Of a DNA stretch of 64,000 nt, positions 8,823 to 17,362 are shown piece by piece. The notes beneath the pieces were generated by a model. The model worked only from the letters and a program-made list of their open reading frames with translations, did no database searches and was not told the DNA's origin. The position numbers and the translations under genes are program-made. The DNA comes from 21-14-0-10-47-8 sp966211795 (GTDB lineage Bacteria > Bdellovibrionota > Bdellovibrionia > Bdellovibrionales > Bdellovibrionaceae). Position 1 is the stretch's first letter. Each line of letters begins with the position of its first letter. The DNA lies in contig CBIHNW010000016.1 in assembly GCA_966211795.1 (NCBI GenBank), positions 66,493 through 130,492 on the forward strand, read 5' to 3'.

Positions 8823-10637
8823 TTAGTTTGTGCCTTTAGCTTTTGCCGGAGGCGCGCCTGCGGGCGGAGGCGGAGCTGAAGTTGCCGGCGCTGCCGCATT
8901 CTTGTTATCAGCTTGCGCGACCGTCCGTTGCTCGATTTGATTTCCGGATCCGTATTCCTGCATGACCGTAACGATGACATGAATGGCTTCGCACTCGTTA
9001 GTCTGGATCTTATTGTCGGTTGTGCAATATTCCAGAATGGATTTTGTTTCGTTCTTTTCGTTCTTCATGCCCTCTTTAGATTCCACGTAAGTCAGGAACC
9101 CCTTCAAGTGCTCGGCGAATTTTGCATAATCTTCTGGTTTGATTGTCGTTTTCATTGTCGTGAGAATATCAAACATAGATTTTGAACAGCGATAAGTCAG
9201 CGTGTCCAATGGCTGAGTGTCGATGCAGAGCTTGCCTTCGATCGATCCGTCAATATCTGCTAAGCCATTCGATGGACATTGAAATTTGGCGCCATTGCAT
9301 TTCGCATTTGAAGATGACGCCGGTCGCGTGCAGAGCACTTGTCCGTTTTGATTGGTCCATTTTGAAGGCTGCAGACCAAACACGCAGGAATTTCCAACTT
9401 CAGATGCCGGTGCAGCGACCGTCTTTGCGGAAGCAGATGCTGACGTTGTGGCCGCAGCGGCCGCAGTTGCTTCGGCACCGATTTGTGCCGACTGTGGGGC
9501 CATCGCTTCTTTGACTGCTTGGTCAGGCGTCAGTCCTTCATCACTAGTCATGTACTTTCCAAACCCGGCCACAGCAGCGAGGCCTCCCCCGAGTCCCCAA
9601 AGTTTTAACTTGGACCATTTAGCAACGCTCGGAACCTTGTCGATTCCAGCTTTGTTCAGCATCGTTGTGTATTCACTGGAAGATCCACCTTTATCCATGA
9701 ATTTGCGAAGGTTAGAACCCATTTTCGTTACAGACTTACCCATAGCTGCAATAGCGGCTTTGTATTCTGCCTTTCCGAGCTTTCCGGCATTAAAAGCTTT
9801 CTCGGCATCTTTCGCCGCGCTTTCGGCATCCTTCATCGCTTTGATGCTTGCTTCCAGTTCTGTCTTTGAAGCCGCTAATGCGGCTGCCGCTTTTTCCGCT
9901 ACCGTAGTTCCAGCTTTCGCGGCCGCTGTTGCCGACGCAGCTTTTGATCCTGCATTAGCCGCTGCCGCTGCCTCTTCCGCAGCTTTTGCCGAAGACGCAC
10001 CAGCTGCTGCAACCTTTTGCGCCACAGCCGCAGAGTTAGCGACCGTCGCACCCTCAACACCCAAATTGCCTGCGCTCATTGTTCCTTTTGCGGCGTATGC
10101 ACCGGTGACAGGTGTCATCTCGACGGCCGTTCCCACGTTTTTAAATTTGCTCGCAGCCGCGGCTGTTTCTGCCACTTCCTTGGTGCCTGACAAGCCTTTG
10201 AAGGCCACGGAAGCGTAGTTCGAAACACTTTGATATAACTTTGGTGCTGCCAGAGTGACCGAACGACCGACAGTCATGGCCAACTCGCCGGCCTCACCAA
10301 GTGCACGCAGAACGCCTTGAGCTTCCGCTGGATTCAACAAGGCCTGCGCCCAGAACTCATGCCATGGGTTGGTGTTGCGAGCCGTTTTATCGGATGACAT
10401 TTTGTCCATCACTTGATCTTGAGAAATTTCGAGAACCTCGGTCAGAGCGAGCATGCTCATCATATAGATGGTTCGCTCATCCGAAGTCAGACGCTTGAAT
10501 TCTTCGGTGCTCAGAACCAAAGATGACAAAGTGCCGCGCTCGAGATTGGGAGCGTGGGTTTTTGCAACGTGTTTGGTTTTGGCAAAACCTGGGGTCGCCA
10601 TACTGAGGGTTATGGCGTAAATCAGCAGCTTTTTCAT
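8823..10637 (-). CDS. Exported Ala-rich protein with Cys-containing C-terminal region
   Basis: 604 residues from the ATG at 10637, preceded by TAGGAGAACA; an upstream in-frame start would bury the signal peptide. MKKLLIYAITLSMATPGFA is a clear export signal. Residues about 170-330 are extremely Ala-rich with Lys/Glu/Ser, probably a long helical stalk. GLGGGLAAVAGFG could be a short membrane or hinge segment. The C-terminal third has eight or more Cys (NSCVFG, LCTRP, AKCNG, FQCPS, KLCIDT, YRCSK, EYCTT, NECEA) and ends in a Pro/Ala tail. No known domain recognised. It may be a surface or periplasmic scaffold. Confidence 0.8.
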   Translation of the reverse strand: MKKLLIYAITLSMATPGFAKTKHVAKTHAPNLERGTLSSLVLSTEEFKRLTSDERTIYMMSMLALTEVLEISQDQVMDKMSSDKTARNTNPWHEFWAQALLNPAEAQGVLRALGEAGELAMTVGRSVTLAAPKLYQSVSNYASVAFKGLSGTKEVAETAAAASKFKNVGTAVEMTPVTGAYAAKGTMSAGNLGVEGATVANSAAVAQKVAAAGASSAKAAEEAAAAANAGSKAASATAAAKAGTTVAEKAAAALAASKTELEASIKAMKDAESAAKDAEKAFNAGKLGKAEYKAAIAAMGKSVTKMGSNLRKFMDKGGSSSEYTTMLNKAGIDKVPSVAKWSKLKLWGLGGGLAAVAGFGKYMTSDEGLTPDQAVKEAMAPQSAQIGAEATAAAAATTSASASAKTVAAPASEVGNSCVFGLQPSKWTNQNGQVLCTRPASSSNAKCNGAKFQCPSNGLADIDGSIEGKLCIDTQPLDTLTYRCSKSMFDILTTMKTTIKPEDYAKFAEHLKGFLTYVESKEGMKNEKNETKSILEYCTTDNKIQTNECEAIHVIVTVMQEYGSGNQIEQRTVAQADNKNAAAPATSAPPPPAGAPPAKAKGTN

Positions 10638-10784
10638 ATATGTTCTCCTACCAACTCTAGTCTCGCGAGAACGCATCGATAAATCCATGTTTTTTGCCGG
10701 CAGACAAAAGGTCTATGTTTTTGTCTAGAACTGGCGACCGACTTTTGTCGAGCGAAGCCAGGTCCCGAGATAGATGAGTTTGGA

Positions 10785-12743
10785 TTAGCTCAGCGGATAG
10801 GTCCGGCTGTCGGCATCGGCCAGTTCCAAGTGTCCGGCACAATCATAGCTGAATGCTTTTTCGAGTTGTCCCTTCAGGCGAACTGAAAAGTCATACCATC
10901 GATCCTTGGTGCCGGGAGTCAGTAATAATTTGTTTTGTGCCGGGATGAGGTGAGATTCGACCACGCCATTCAAAGCGTTGCTCAGCACGATTTCGATTGC
11001 GACTGCACTTGGGTTTTCGATCACCAATTGAACCGTTCCACTGGAAGGATTGAGCGCAAGCGTAGCTTTCAAAGTGTTTGCAGTCACAGAACCTGCAAAG
11101 CGACGGTAGAATCCATTCGGGCCATGCGCGGCCACGTCGAACAATTCCGTGGTGGAAGAAGCGTAAGTGATCTTTTGCGAGAAGTGTCCCCCAGCCTGGA
11201 CCGTAATAAAAATTGGCGCAAAGACCATGTCTCCGTAGCCATGCAAATCAAAAGCAGCTCCCAGCATTCCCGAGTTCTCAAATTGAAGGTCAATCGCTTT
11301 TGCGGCCGCATCGACCGTGAGATTCAACCCCGGTTGGGTCGCCACCGGACGCAGGGGACGCGAGCCACCTTTTTCAATCTCGGGAACACCCATTTCATTT
11401 CCGGGTGCTGCGGCCGGAAGATTTTGGCAAGCTTCGGACGTTTCTTCAACCAAGGCACTGACATCCGGGAGAGTGGTCGGAAATCCGTATCCGCTGGAGC
11501 GGAAATCAAAACCATCCATCAAGTCCGAACAAATGCTGCGTCTCCAGTCGGAAATATTGGTTTCTTTGACGCCGGTGAATTTTTCCAGAAAGCGCAAGGT
11601 CGACGTCAGATCACAAGTTTGACTGTAGACCCATCCGCCGACACTCCAAGGAGACACGAGCCAGGTCGGAATGCGGTGACCGAGCCCCAAAGGAATCAAA
11701 CCGGTACCGGGAACATCTTTCCATTCGTTCGCCGTTCCCACCGGTGGAATCGGCGGCACGACGTGATCAAAGATTCCACCGTTTTCATCATAGGTGTAGA
11801 TGAAGACAGTTTTTTCCCAAACCTTTGGGTTGCTGGCCAAAGCGTCCAACATCGTTTTGCCGAATAGCGCGCCGAAATTTGGCGGCGCTGACGGATGCTC
11901 GGATTGAATCGTGGGCGCGATGATCCAGCTGACGGTCGGCAATTGATCATTGGCCACATCGACCGCGAAAGCATCGGCCGCACGACGGACCATTCCGTTT
12001 TGATAAAGAGGCGAGTCTTCGGAAGCATTTTTAAAATTCGCGAACCAGGCCAACGCATTGTCGTCGAAATTATCTTCTTCTTGATACATCTTCCAACTGA
12101 TGCCCGCGGCCTGCAATCGTTCGGCGTAAGTGGTCCACGTGAAAGGCACCGTTTCATCATTGGCCATCATCGCGCCCGAAGGCCACAGACCCTGGCCGTT
12201 GGATCCACTCATCAGGAAAAGACGATTGGGATTGGTGCTAGCGTTGGTCGAGCAGAAGAAATGATCACAGGTCGTAAACGCATCTGACAAAGCATAATGA
12301 AAAGCGATGTCTTCGCGGGTGTAGTGGCTGACGGAGAAGACATCTTTGGCCGGAACCCATTGATCCATTTGGCCCTGACGAAATGCTTTGTATCCACTAT
12401 CCCAAGTGTGGGTCACGTCGATCATGCACTGACCGCTGGTGGTCTTTCCATTCAGGCGAAAGGGCCAAATGATTTTTCCATCGGCATTTTTCTGGGCAAA
12501 AACGTTGCTTCCATCCGGCAGACGCAAAGGATGCGGATCGCGATATCCACGCACGCCGTTCAAGGTTCCCAGGTAATGATCAAAGGCGCGATTTTCTTGG
12601 CTTAGGATCACGACGTGTTCAACGGATTCGAGACTGCCGCGTTGGCGTCCTTTGGCGATGGCTTTTTGCAAGCCAATTGGCAAAGTTGAGAGCGCAGCAC
12701 CCAGGCCGCTCCACTTTAAAAAGTCTCGACGATTGAAAGCCAT
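10785..12743 (-). CDS. plcC: Tat-exported phospholipase C (phosphocholine-specific type)
   Basis: 652 residues. The N-terminus has a twin-arginine motif (NRRDFLKW) followed by a hydrophobic stretch, so it is folded before export. Catalytic-domain motifs of the phosphoesterase/acid phosphatase superfamily are present: LSQENRAFDHYLG, GVRGY, FTTCDHFFCS, HPSAPPNFG and YDENGGIFDHVVPP. The C-terminal third contains the two small beta domains (DUF756-like) found in bacterial non-haemolytic and haemolytic phospholipases C. It would cleave phosphatidylcholine or related lipids outside the cytoplasm. For a predator, membrane lipids of other cells are an obvious substrate, but that is inference. It diverges from the GIY-YIG gene. 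Confidence 0.9.
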   Translation of the reverse strand: MAFNRRDFLKWSGLGAALSTLPIGLQKAIAKGRQRGSLESVEHVVILSQENRAFDHYLGTLNGVRGYRDPHPLRLPDGSNVFAQKNADGKIIWPFRLNGKTTSGQCMIDVTHTWDSGYKAFRQGQMDQWVPAKDVFSVSHYTREDIAFHYALSDAFTTCDHFFCSTNASTNPNRLFLMSGSNGQGLWPSGAMMANDETVPFTWTTYAERLQAAGISWKMYQEEDNFDDNALAWFANFKNASEDSPLYQNGMVRRAADAFAVDVANDQLPTVSWIIAPTIQSEHPSAPPNFGALFGKTMLDALASNPKVWEKTVFIYTYDENGGIFDHVVPPIPPVGTANEWKDVPGTGLIPLGLGHRIPTWLVSPWSVGGWVYSQTCDLTSTLRFLEKFTGVKETNISDWRRSICSDLMDGFDFRSSGYGFPTTLPDVSALVEETSEACQNLPAAAPGNEMGVPEIEKGGSRPLRPVATQPGLNLTVDAAAKAIDLQFENSGMLGAAFDLHGYGDMVFAPIFITVQAGGHFSQKITYASSTTELFDVAAHGPNGFYRRFAGSVTANTLKATLALNPSSGTVQLVIENPSAVAIEIVLSNALNGVVESHLIPAQNKLLLTPGTKDRWYDFSVRLKGQLEKAFSYDCAGHLELADADSRTYPLS

Positions 12744-12893
12744 CTTCCCCCCGCACAGTTTTGTCTCGTCTGATCCTGAAATGGTCTTATCGCGAAATTT
12801 ATGGCAATGGAACGCAAAAACGGGGCCTTACCAATTCATTACTGTTCCTAATCAAATACCCAACAAACCAATTCTGTGAGATCTTCATTCCCC

Positions 12894-14630
12894 ATGGATC
12901 TGAGCACCAGCCGCCTGTTATTTTTAGATTGCCAAACCACCGGGATGCGCCCGTCCGTCGGTTCCTTGCTGGAGCTCGCTTGGGGTTTTGGCCGGGCTTG
13001 TGATTCAGAACTTGAAATCATGGAATCGGATCTGGTGCAGCTTCCGGAAGGAAAGAACATTCCAATGTCGGTGCAAGAGCTGACCGGCATCCAACTCGCC
13101 GATTTGCAAGGTGCCGTACCAGTGGAGAAATTGTTCGCCAAATTTCAGGACTCTTTGCAAAAGAAAGGTGAAGCGGGCCTGGCGGTGATTCATTACGCTC
13201 AGTTTGAAAAATCTTTTCTCGAAGATCTTTATTTCCAAATGACGGGGGAAAAGAATTTGCCGTTTCGCCTGCTGTGCTCGCAGAAATTGGCGCACCGACT
13301 TTTCCCTCAGCTTCCCAGCCGAAACATTCGCGGCTTGGCCGGTCATTTCGGCGAAGGAACCGGCGAGCTGAAACGAGCGGGCTCACACGTCAAAGCGACT
13401 TTTCAAATTTGGCGCAAAATCACCGAGCAACTGAATCAGCAAGGCATCTTCACCTTTGAACAGTTGGACGCTTGGCTTTCGACCGCGCCATCGATTCCGA
13501 AAGTGTCCTATCAATACCAAATCGATCGCGATAAACGTTTGAAGCTACCGAAAAAGCCGGGCGTTTATTTTATGAAATCCAAGACCGGCCAGATTCTCTA
13601 TGTCGGCAAAGCCACCTCGCTGCGAGACCGGGTGAACAGTTATTTCCGCGGTCGCAAAGGACGAGATCCTAAGAAATTGGAAATGCTCACCCAAGTTTGG
13701 GACCTGGATTTTATCGAGACCGGATCGGCGCTTGAGGCCGCGTTGCTGGAGACCGACGAAATTAAAAAATGGAATCCGGCCTACAATATCAGCCTGAAGA
13801 CCGGATCACGCGGATTGATTTTTTATTCCCGAAATTTCGAGCAGGTGGGGTTTCGTCAAGATGATGTGACGATGAAAGGACCTTACCGTCCGAACGGGAC
13901 GATCGAACAGCTGCGATTGCTGCAAAAGTCTTTATTGGAAAAAACTTTTTATCCGATTTTTTACGAGCCCTATCCGCTTGAGCTGATGCAAGCTGGCTTT
14001 GATCTATTTTGCCAGCGACATTCGATAGATCCTGTTCATTTGACTTCGATCCGTTCGCAGTTGTGTCTGGGCATGCGGCTTTTGCGTGAGCATCTCAAAG
14101 CTTTGGCATTGGCCGCAGAAACCGCAAACATTGATGCCCTCGAAATTGATGCGATGGAATTAGATCAGGCAGAATCTGCAGAAATCGAAGCTTCAACGGA
14201 GAGCGAAGGCTCACCCAAGAATGACGAAGAAATCGCCGTGACCGCTGAAGATATTGCCGACAAATTCGAGCGGCTCTTTTTGCGGGCGGCGCAAGATGTG
14301 CGAAAAGCGAAGATGCTAACGACATTGCTGAATTGTCATTTGGAATGGGAAAGTGAAGTCGGCTGGCGGTCTTTGGATATTCAGCAAGGTCGCTTTCAAG
14401 TTCAGACTGCGCCCGAGCCGATATCGCATCCTTGGCAGAATATGACAATCGCGGACTATGACCGCATGTCGATCGTACTTAGCGAGATTTCTCGGAAGCC
14501 TCACGTGATACGTAAGCTTGCCACTCTTCCGGAGTGTTCAGATTCAGGCGCACGCGCGGATCATGAACCTCGACAAAGTCCACCGTCAGCTCGGCTAAAA
14601 ATTCGTCCAGACGTCGCGGATGAGATTTAA
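12894..14630 (+). CDS. DEDDh exonuclease-like / GIY-YIG (UvrC N-terminal-type) fusion
   Basis: 578 residues from ATG 12894; a GTG at 12876 is an alternative. Residues 1-175 have the DnaQ-like exonuclease fold, but the metal ligands look altered: D12-C-Q14 instead of DxE, E105 instead of the ExoII Asp, and T169-F170 after H165 instead of the ExoIII Asp. Residues about 215-305 are a complete UvrC-type GIY-YIG nuclease (PGVYFM, ILYVGKATSLRDRV, LLETDEIKKWNPAYN). The rest is helical with an acidic stretch. This matches the known DnaQ-UvrC/Cho-like architecture that nicks DNA in repair. Its last 51 codons overlap the mobA-like gene on the other strand. Confidence 0.88.
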   Translation: MDLSTSRLLFLDCQTTGMRPSVGSLLELAWGFGRACDSELEIMESDLVQLPEGKNIPMSVQELTGIQLADLQGAVPVEKLFAKFQDSLQKKGEAGLAVIHYAQFEKSFLEDLYFQMTGEKNLPFRLLCSQKLAHRLFPQLPSRNIRGLAGHFGEGTGELKRAGSHVKATFQIWRKITEQLNQQGIFTFEQLDAWLSTAPSIPKVSYQYQIDRDKRLKLPKKPGVYFMKSKTGQILYVGKATSLRDRVNSYFRGRKGRDPKKLEMLTQVWDLDFIETGSALEAALLETDEIKKWNPAYNISLKTGSRGLIFYSRNFEQVGFRQDDVTMKGPYRPNGTIEQLRLLQKSLLEKTFYPIFYEPYPLELMQAGFDLFCQRHSIDPVHLTSIRSQLCLGMRLLREHLKALALAAETANIDALEIDAMELDQAESAEIEASTESEGSPKNDEEIAVTAEDIADKFERLFLRAAQDVRKAKMLTTLLNCHLEWESEVGWRSLDIQQGRFQVQTAPEPISHPWQNMTIADYDRMSIVLSEISRKPHVIRKLATLPECSDSGARADHEPRQSPPSARLKIRPDVADEI

Positions 14631-15105
14631 ACTTGGCGATCGTCTTTGGTGACAACCAGATGGGATGCCCGCCCTGATGGTGATAGGATGGTTTGACGGC
14701 GGTTTTTCCGGGTTCGCATTGCTGCCAAAGCTGAGTGATCAATTTTTGGTGCAGCGGAACATCGACGGGCGATATAAAACAACCATGATGATCCGGCACC
14801 CGCTCAAGGCCCATGTGGATGGATTCAAAGGGTTGCGATTCTTTGCGCGGGTTTTCGGCGAGCTCGACCAGAAACCCCGAAGGATCCACGTGATTCATCA
14901 ATCGCTCGTAAAGAAAAGTCTTCCCTGGTTGGTCGACGAGAATTAATTTTTCAATGCATCCGGAAGAACGAATCTGTGCGGCCTGATGCTCAACCCAAGT
15001 TTGTCCGTGAAATTCCAGCAACGCTTTATCCGATCCCATCCGGGTCGAGTTTCCAGCAGCCAGAAGAATAAAATAGGTTCTTCCATCTTTCATAATCGAA
15101 ATCAT
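14479..15105 (-). CDS. mocA: Molybdenum cofactor cytidylyltransferase-like protein (MobA/MocA family)
   Basis: 208 residues from ATG 15105; an in-frame TTG at 15141 or ATG at 15093 is possible. The N-terminus YFILLAAGNSTRMGSDKALLEF is the nucleotide-binding signature of MobA-type transferases, and HHQGGHPIWL and LNTPEEW are conserved further on. It probably attaches CMP to molybdopterin for the dehydrogenase encoded upstream, because xanthine-dehydrogenase type enzymes usually use the cytosine dinucleotide cofactor. It is the last gene of the xdh operon, 76 bases after xdhC. Its 3' end overlaps 152 bases of the convergent GIY-YIG gene. Confidence 0.86.
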   Translation of the reverse strand: MISIMKDGRTYFILLAAGNSTRMGSDKALLEFHGQTWVEHQAAQIRSSGCIEKLILVDQPGKTFLYERLMNHVDPSGFLVELAENPRKESQPFESIHMGLERVPDHHGCFISPVDVPLHQKLITQLWQQCEPGKTAVKPSYHHQGGHPIWLSPKTIAKFKSHPRRLDEFLAELTVDFVEVHDPRVRLNLNTPEEWQAYVSREASEKSR

Positions 15106-15181
15106 ACTGACTTCGTTTTCGAGGAGCGAATGTTTTTTCAAAAGACGGCAATAAAAAATCGTTTGACTGTGTTCTTTTCGA

Positions 15182-16015
15182 TTATAGATCGATGGCGACG
15201 GGCTCGACGGTAACTTCGGCCAAAATCGGTGTTACGACCTGGTCTTGTTGAAAGTGGATTTGCAAAAGCTCCATGCCAATGCTCAAGGCGACATCTTTCG
15301 GCGCTTTCGACTTGAGCGGCACACCCATGGGACAGTGGACTTGTTGCAACTGATCCGGGCGAATCCCTTTTTCTTCCAGGCGCGCGAAAAATCTTTGTCG
15401 TTTGGTGCGAGAGCCGATCAGCCCCAGATATTTCAAAGGCAGTGGCGCCAGCTTTTCGATGATGTCTTCGTCCAAACCATGATCGTGGGTCATCACGACC
15501 GCATAAGTATCTGAACCCCATTTAGACTTGTTGGCTTCGATCCATTCAACGACGGGCTGATTCACGGTCTGTAAAATCAAATGGCTCAGTTGATATTTCT
15601 TTCGTTGCGCAGCTTCGATCCATTCGGGGCGTTCATCAATCACGTGACATTCGAAGGCAGTTCCGGCCAGGACCTCGAGCAGGGATTGCGAGACATGACC
15701 GGCACCGAAAATCAAAACTTGCGGACGAGGCCGAATGATATCAAAAAATAATTCCACAAAACCACCACAGCATTGATGGGCCTTTGAACAAAGTGGCACC
15801 GACATCTTCTGATTTTCGTCGGCCTTCAACAGCGACCGAGCTTTTTCTAAAGCCATCCACTCCAAAGTGCCGCCGCCGATCGTTCCGAAAAATTCTTTCT
15901 TGGTCACCAGCATCTTGGCACCCACTTCACGTGGGGTTGAACCTTTGGTATTGGTCACGGTGACCAGCACGCAAATTTCACCGTTGGATTGCAGCTCTAA
16001 AATCTTTCGAAACAC
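15182..16015 (-). CDS. xdhC: XdhC-family molybdenum cofactor maturation protein
   Basis: 277 residues. It has an N-terminal XdhC/CoxI domain (NTKGSTPREVGAKMLV, GTIGGGTLEW), the HQCCGG motif, then a Rossmann-like half (VLIFGAGHVSQSL, THDHGLDEDI, LGLIGSRTKR). XdhC proteins bind the molybdenum cofactor, protect it, promote its sulfuration, and insert it into the dehydrogenase. It starts 4 bases after the FAD-subunit stop. With mocA next to it, the operon encodes both structural subunits and cofactor maturation. Confidence 0.93.
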   Translation of the reverse strand: MFRKILELQSNGEICVLVTVTNTKGSTPREVGAKMLVTKKEFFGTIGGGTLEWMALEKARSLLKADENQKMSVPLCSKAHQCCGGFVELFFDIIRPRPQVLIFGAGHVSQSLLEVLAGTAFECHVIDERPEWIEAAQRKKYQLSHLILQTVNQPVVEWIEANKSKWGSDTYAVVMTHDHGLDEDIIEKLAPLPLKYLGLIGSRTKRQRFFARLEEKGIRPDQLQQVHCPMGVPLKSKAPKDVALSIGMELLQIHFQQDQVVTPILAEVTVEPVAIDL

Positions 16016-16019
16016 GATT

Positions 16020-16904
16020 TCACTCCAAGTAAAGGCCCGGGGGCCCTTCTAGCACATCCAGCAGGTGATTTGTCACTCTTTCGAGAACGACTTTTCTATA
16101 TTCTGCGGTCGAGCGAATATCAGCAATTGGCACCAAGGTTTTTTGAAGAGTCTGAAGAATTAATTTACGATCTATTGCCTTCAAGTTTTGCAAAGTCAGA
16201 AGCTTTTCAATTGCCTGCGCGCGAATCGGTTTTGGCGCCACGGATGCCAGACCAATTTGCAATTGTTTAACAATTCCGTTTTCCACGCGCGCCGCAGCTG
16301 AAATCGCCACTTTTGAAATCGACTGAAAAGCCCGTGTTCCCACTTTGCGGTAATACTGATGAGTCCACGTGGGTTCCATCGGCAACAGAACAGCAGAAAT
16401 GATTTCGTCCGCGTGCAGGGCCGTTTTTTTATAATCCAAATGAAACTGCGAATAATCCAAAAGTCTTTTTCCCTGAGCACTCATCACTTCGATTTGCGCA
16501 CCGTAAGCCAATAGGCTTGGCGGAGAATCTGCCGCCGGACTGGCGTTTGCGATATTGCCACCAATCGTGCCGCGATTTTGAATGGCCTTCGCGCCGGTGA
16601 CCCATCCGGATCTGGCCAGCAAAGGAAATTTCTTTTGCACCAATGGATGGTTTTGAATCTGCGTGTAGGTGCAAAGCGCGCCGATTTTCAGATGCGTGCT
16701 GCTTTCTTCGATTTGCTTGAGCTCTTTGAATGGCGCCAGATTCAAAAAATGATGGTGCGCTAATTTTCCGGCCTCAAGGAGAACCATCAAATCCGTCCCA
16801 CCGGCAAACAGCTTCCAACGACCTGGATCTTGCGCCAGCGCTTTCAGTGTTTGCGACAGATCCGGCAGAGTTTTCAATTCGTAATCGGGAACGAAGCCTC
16901 TCAT
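16020..16904 (-). CDS. Xanthine dehydrogenase-type FAD-binding subunit
   Basis: 294 residues, the usual length for the medium subunit of molybdenum hydroxylases. The FAD contacts LFAGGTDLMV near residue 40 and NRGTIGGNIANASPAAD near 110 are intact, and a C-terminal CO-dehydrogenase flavoprotein domain follows. It passes electrons from the 2Fe-2S subunit through FAD to NAD or another acceptor. Its start overlaps the stop of the 2Fe-2S gene by 4 bases. It could be named xdhB or coxM depending on scheme, so no symbol is given. Confidence 0.93.
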   Translation of the reverse strand: MRGFVPDYELKTLPDLSQTLKALAQDPGRWKLFAGGTDLMVLLEAGKLAHHHFLNLAPFKELKQIEESSTHLKIGALCTYTQIQNHPLVQKKFPLLARSGWVTGAKAIQNRGTIGGNIANASPAADSPPSLLAYGAQIEVMSAQGKRLLDYSQFHLDYKKTALHADEIISAVLLPMEPTWTHQYYRKVGTRAFQSISKVAISAAARVENGIVKQLQIGLASVAPKPIRAQAIEKLLTLQNLKAIDRKLILQTLQKTLVPIADIRSTAEYRKVVLERVTNHLLDVLEGPPGLYLE

Positions 16905-17362
16905 GAGTTGGCCGCCTTTTCGACAGAATCAAAAATCTTCATGTAGCCCGTGCAGCGGCAAAGATTTCCGGCCAGGGCCTCTTTGATTTCCTCGCGATTT
17001 GGTTTCGGATTCTTTTGCAGCAGTGCCAAAGACGCCATCACCATTCCGGGCGTGCAGATTCCACATTGGGCACCGCCATGGTGAAGAAAACTTTTTTGCA
17101 AGGGATGAAGCTCACCGTTTTTCGAAACGCCTTCGATCGTCATCAGGGATTTACCTTCGACTTGCGCGACTGGAATCAGGCAGGAATTCACCAGCTCACC
17201 ATCGACAAAAACGGAACACGCCCCGCATTCGCCCTCGCCGCAGCCTTCTTTGGTGCCAGTCAGATCCAGATGCTCGCGTAAGACATCCAGCAATCGCTCC
17301 ATGGAATGAGCTTCAACTGAAACGGGCTGACCGTTCACTTGGAAGGAAATTTTCTGCATCAT
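16901..17362 (-). CDS. Xanthine dehydrogenase-type 2Fe-2S subunit
   Basis: 153 residues from ATG 17362, which has GGAGG 7 bases upstream; the earlier ATG at 17377 would contain that site. A plant-type ferredoxin cluster (EGCGEGECGACS ... NSCL) is followed by the second cluster (AQCGICTPGM, NLCRCTGYM). It relays electrons between the molybdenum and FAD subunits. The start overlaps the stop of the large subunit. All cysteines needed for two 2Fe-2S centres are present. Confidence 0.95.
   Translation of the reverse strand: MMQKISFQVNGQPVSVEAHSMERLLDVLREHLDLTGTKEGCGEGECGACSVFVDGELVNSCLIPVAQVEGKSLMTIEGVSKNGELHPLQKSFLHHGGAQCGICTPGMVMASLALLQKNPKPNREEIKEALAGNLCRCTGYMKIFDSVEKAANS

Noticed and set aside
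9352..10218. A 288-codon plus-strand ORF rich in Ala
   Set aside because: It is the antisense of the Ala-rich coding region (GCN codons read as NGC/Ala-like on the other strand); no start signal or leader.
10935..11867. A 310-codon plus-strand ORF opposite the phospholipase C gene
   Set aside because: The phospholipase motifs lie on the minus strand; the plus frame has no leader, motif or ribosome site.
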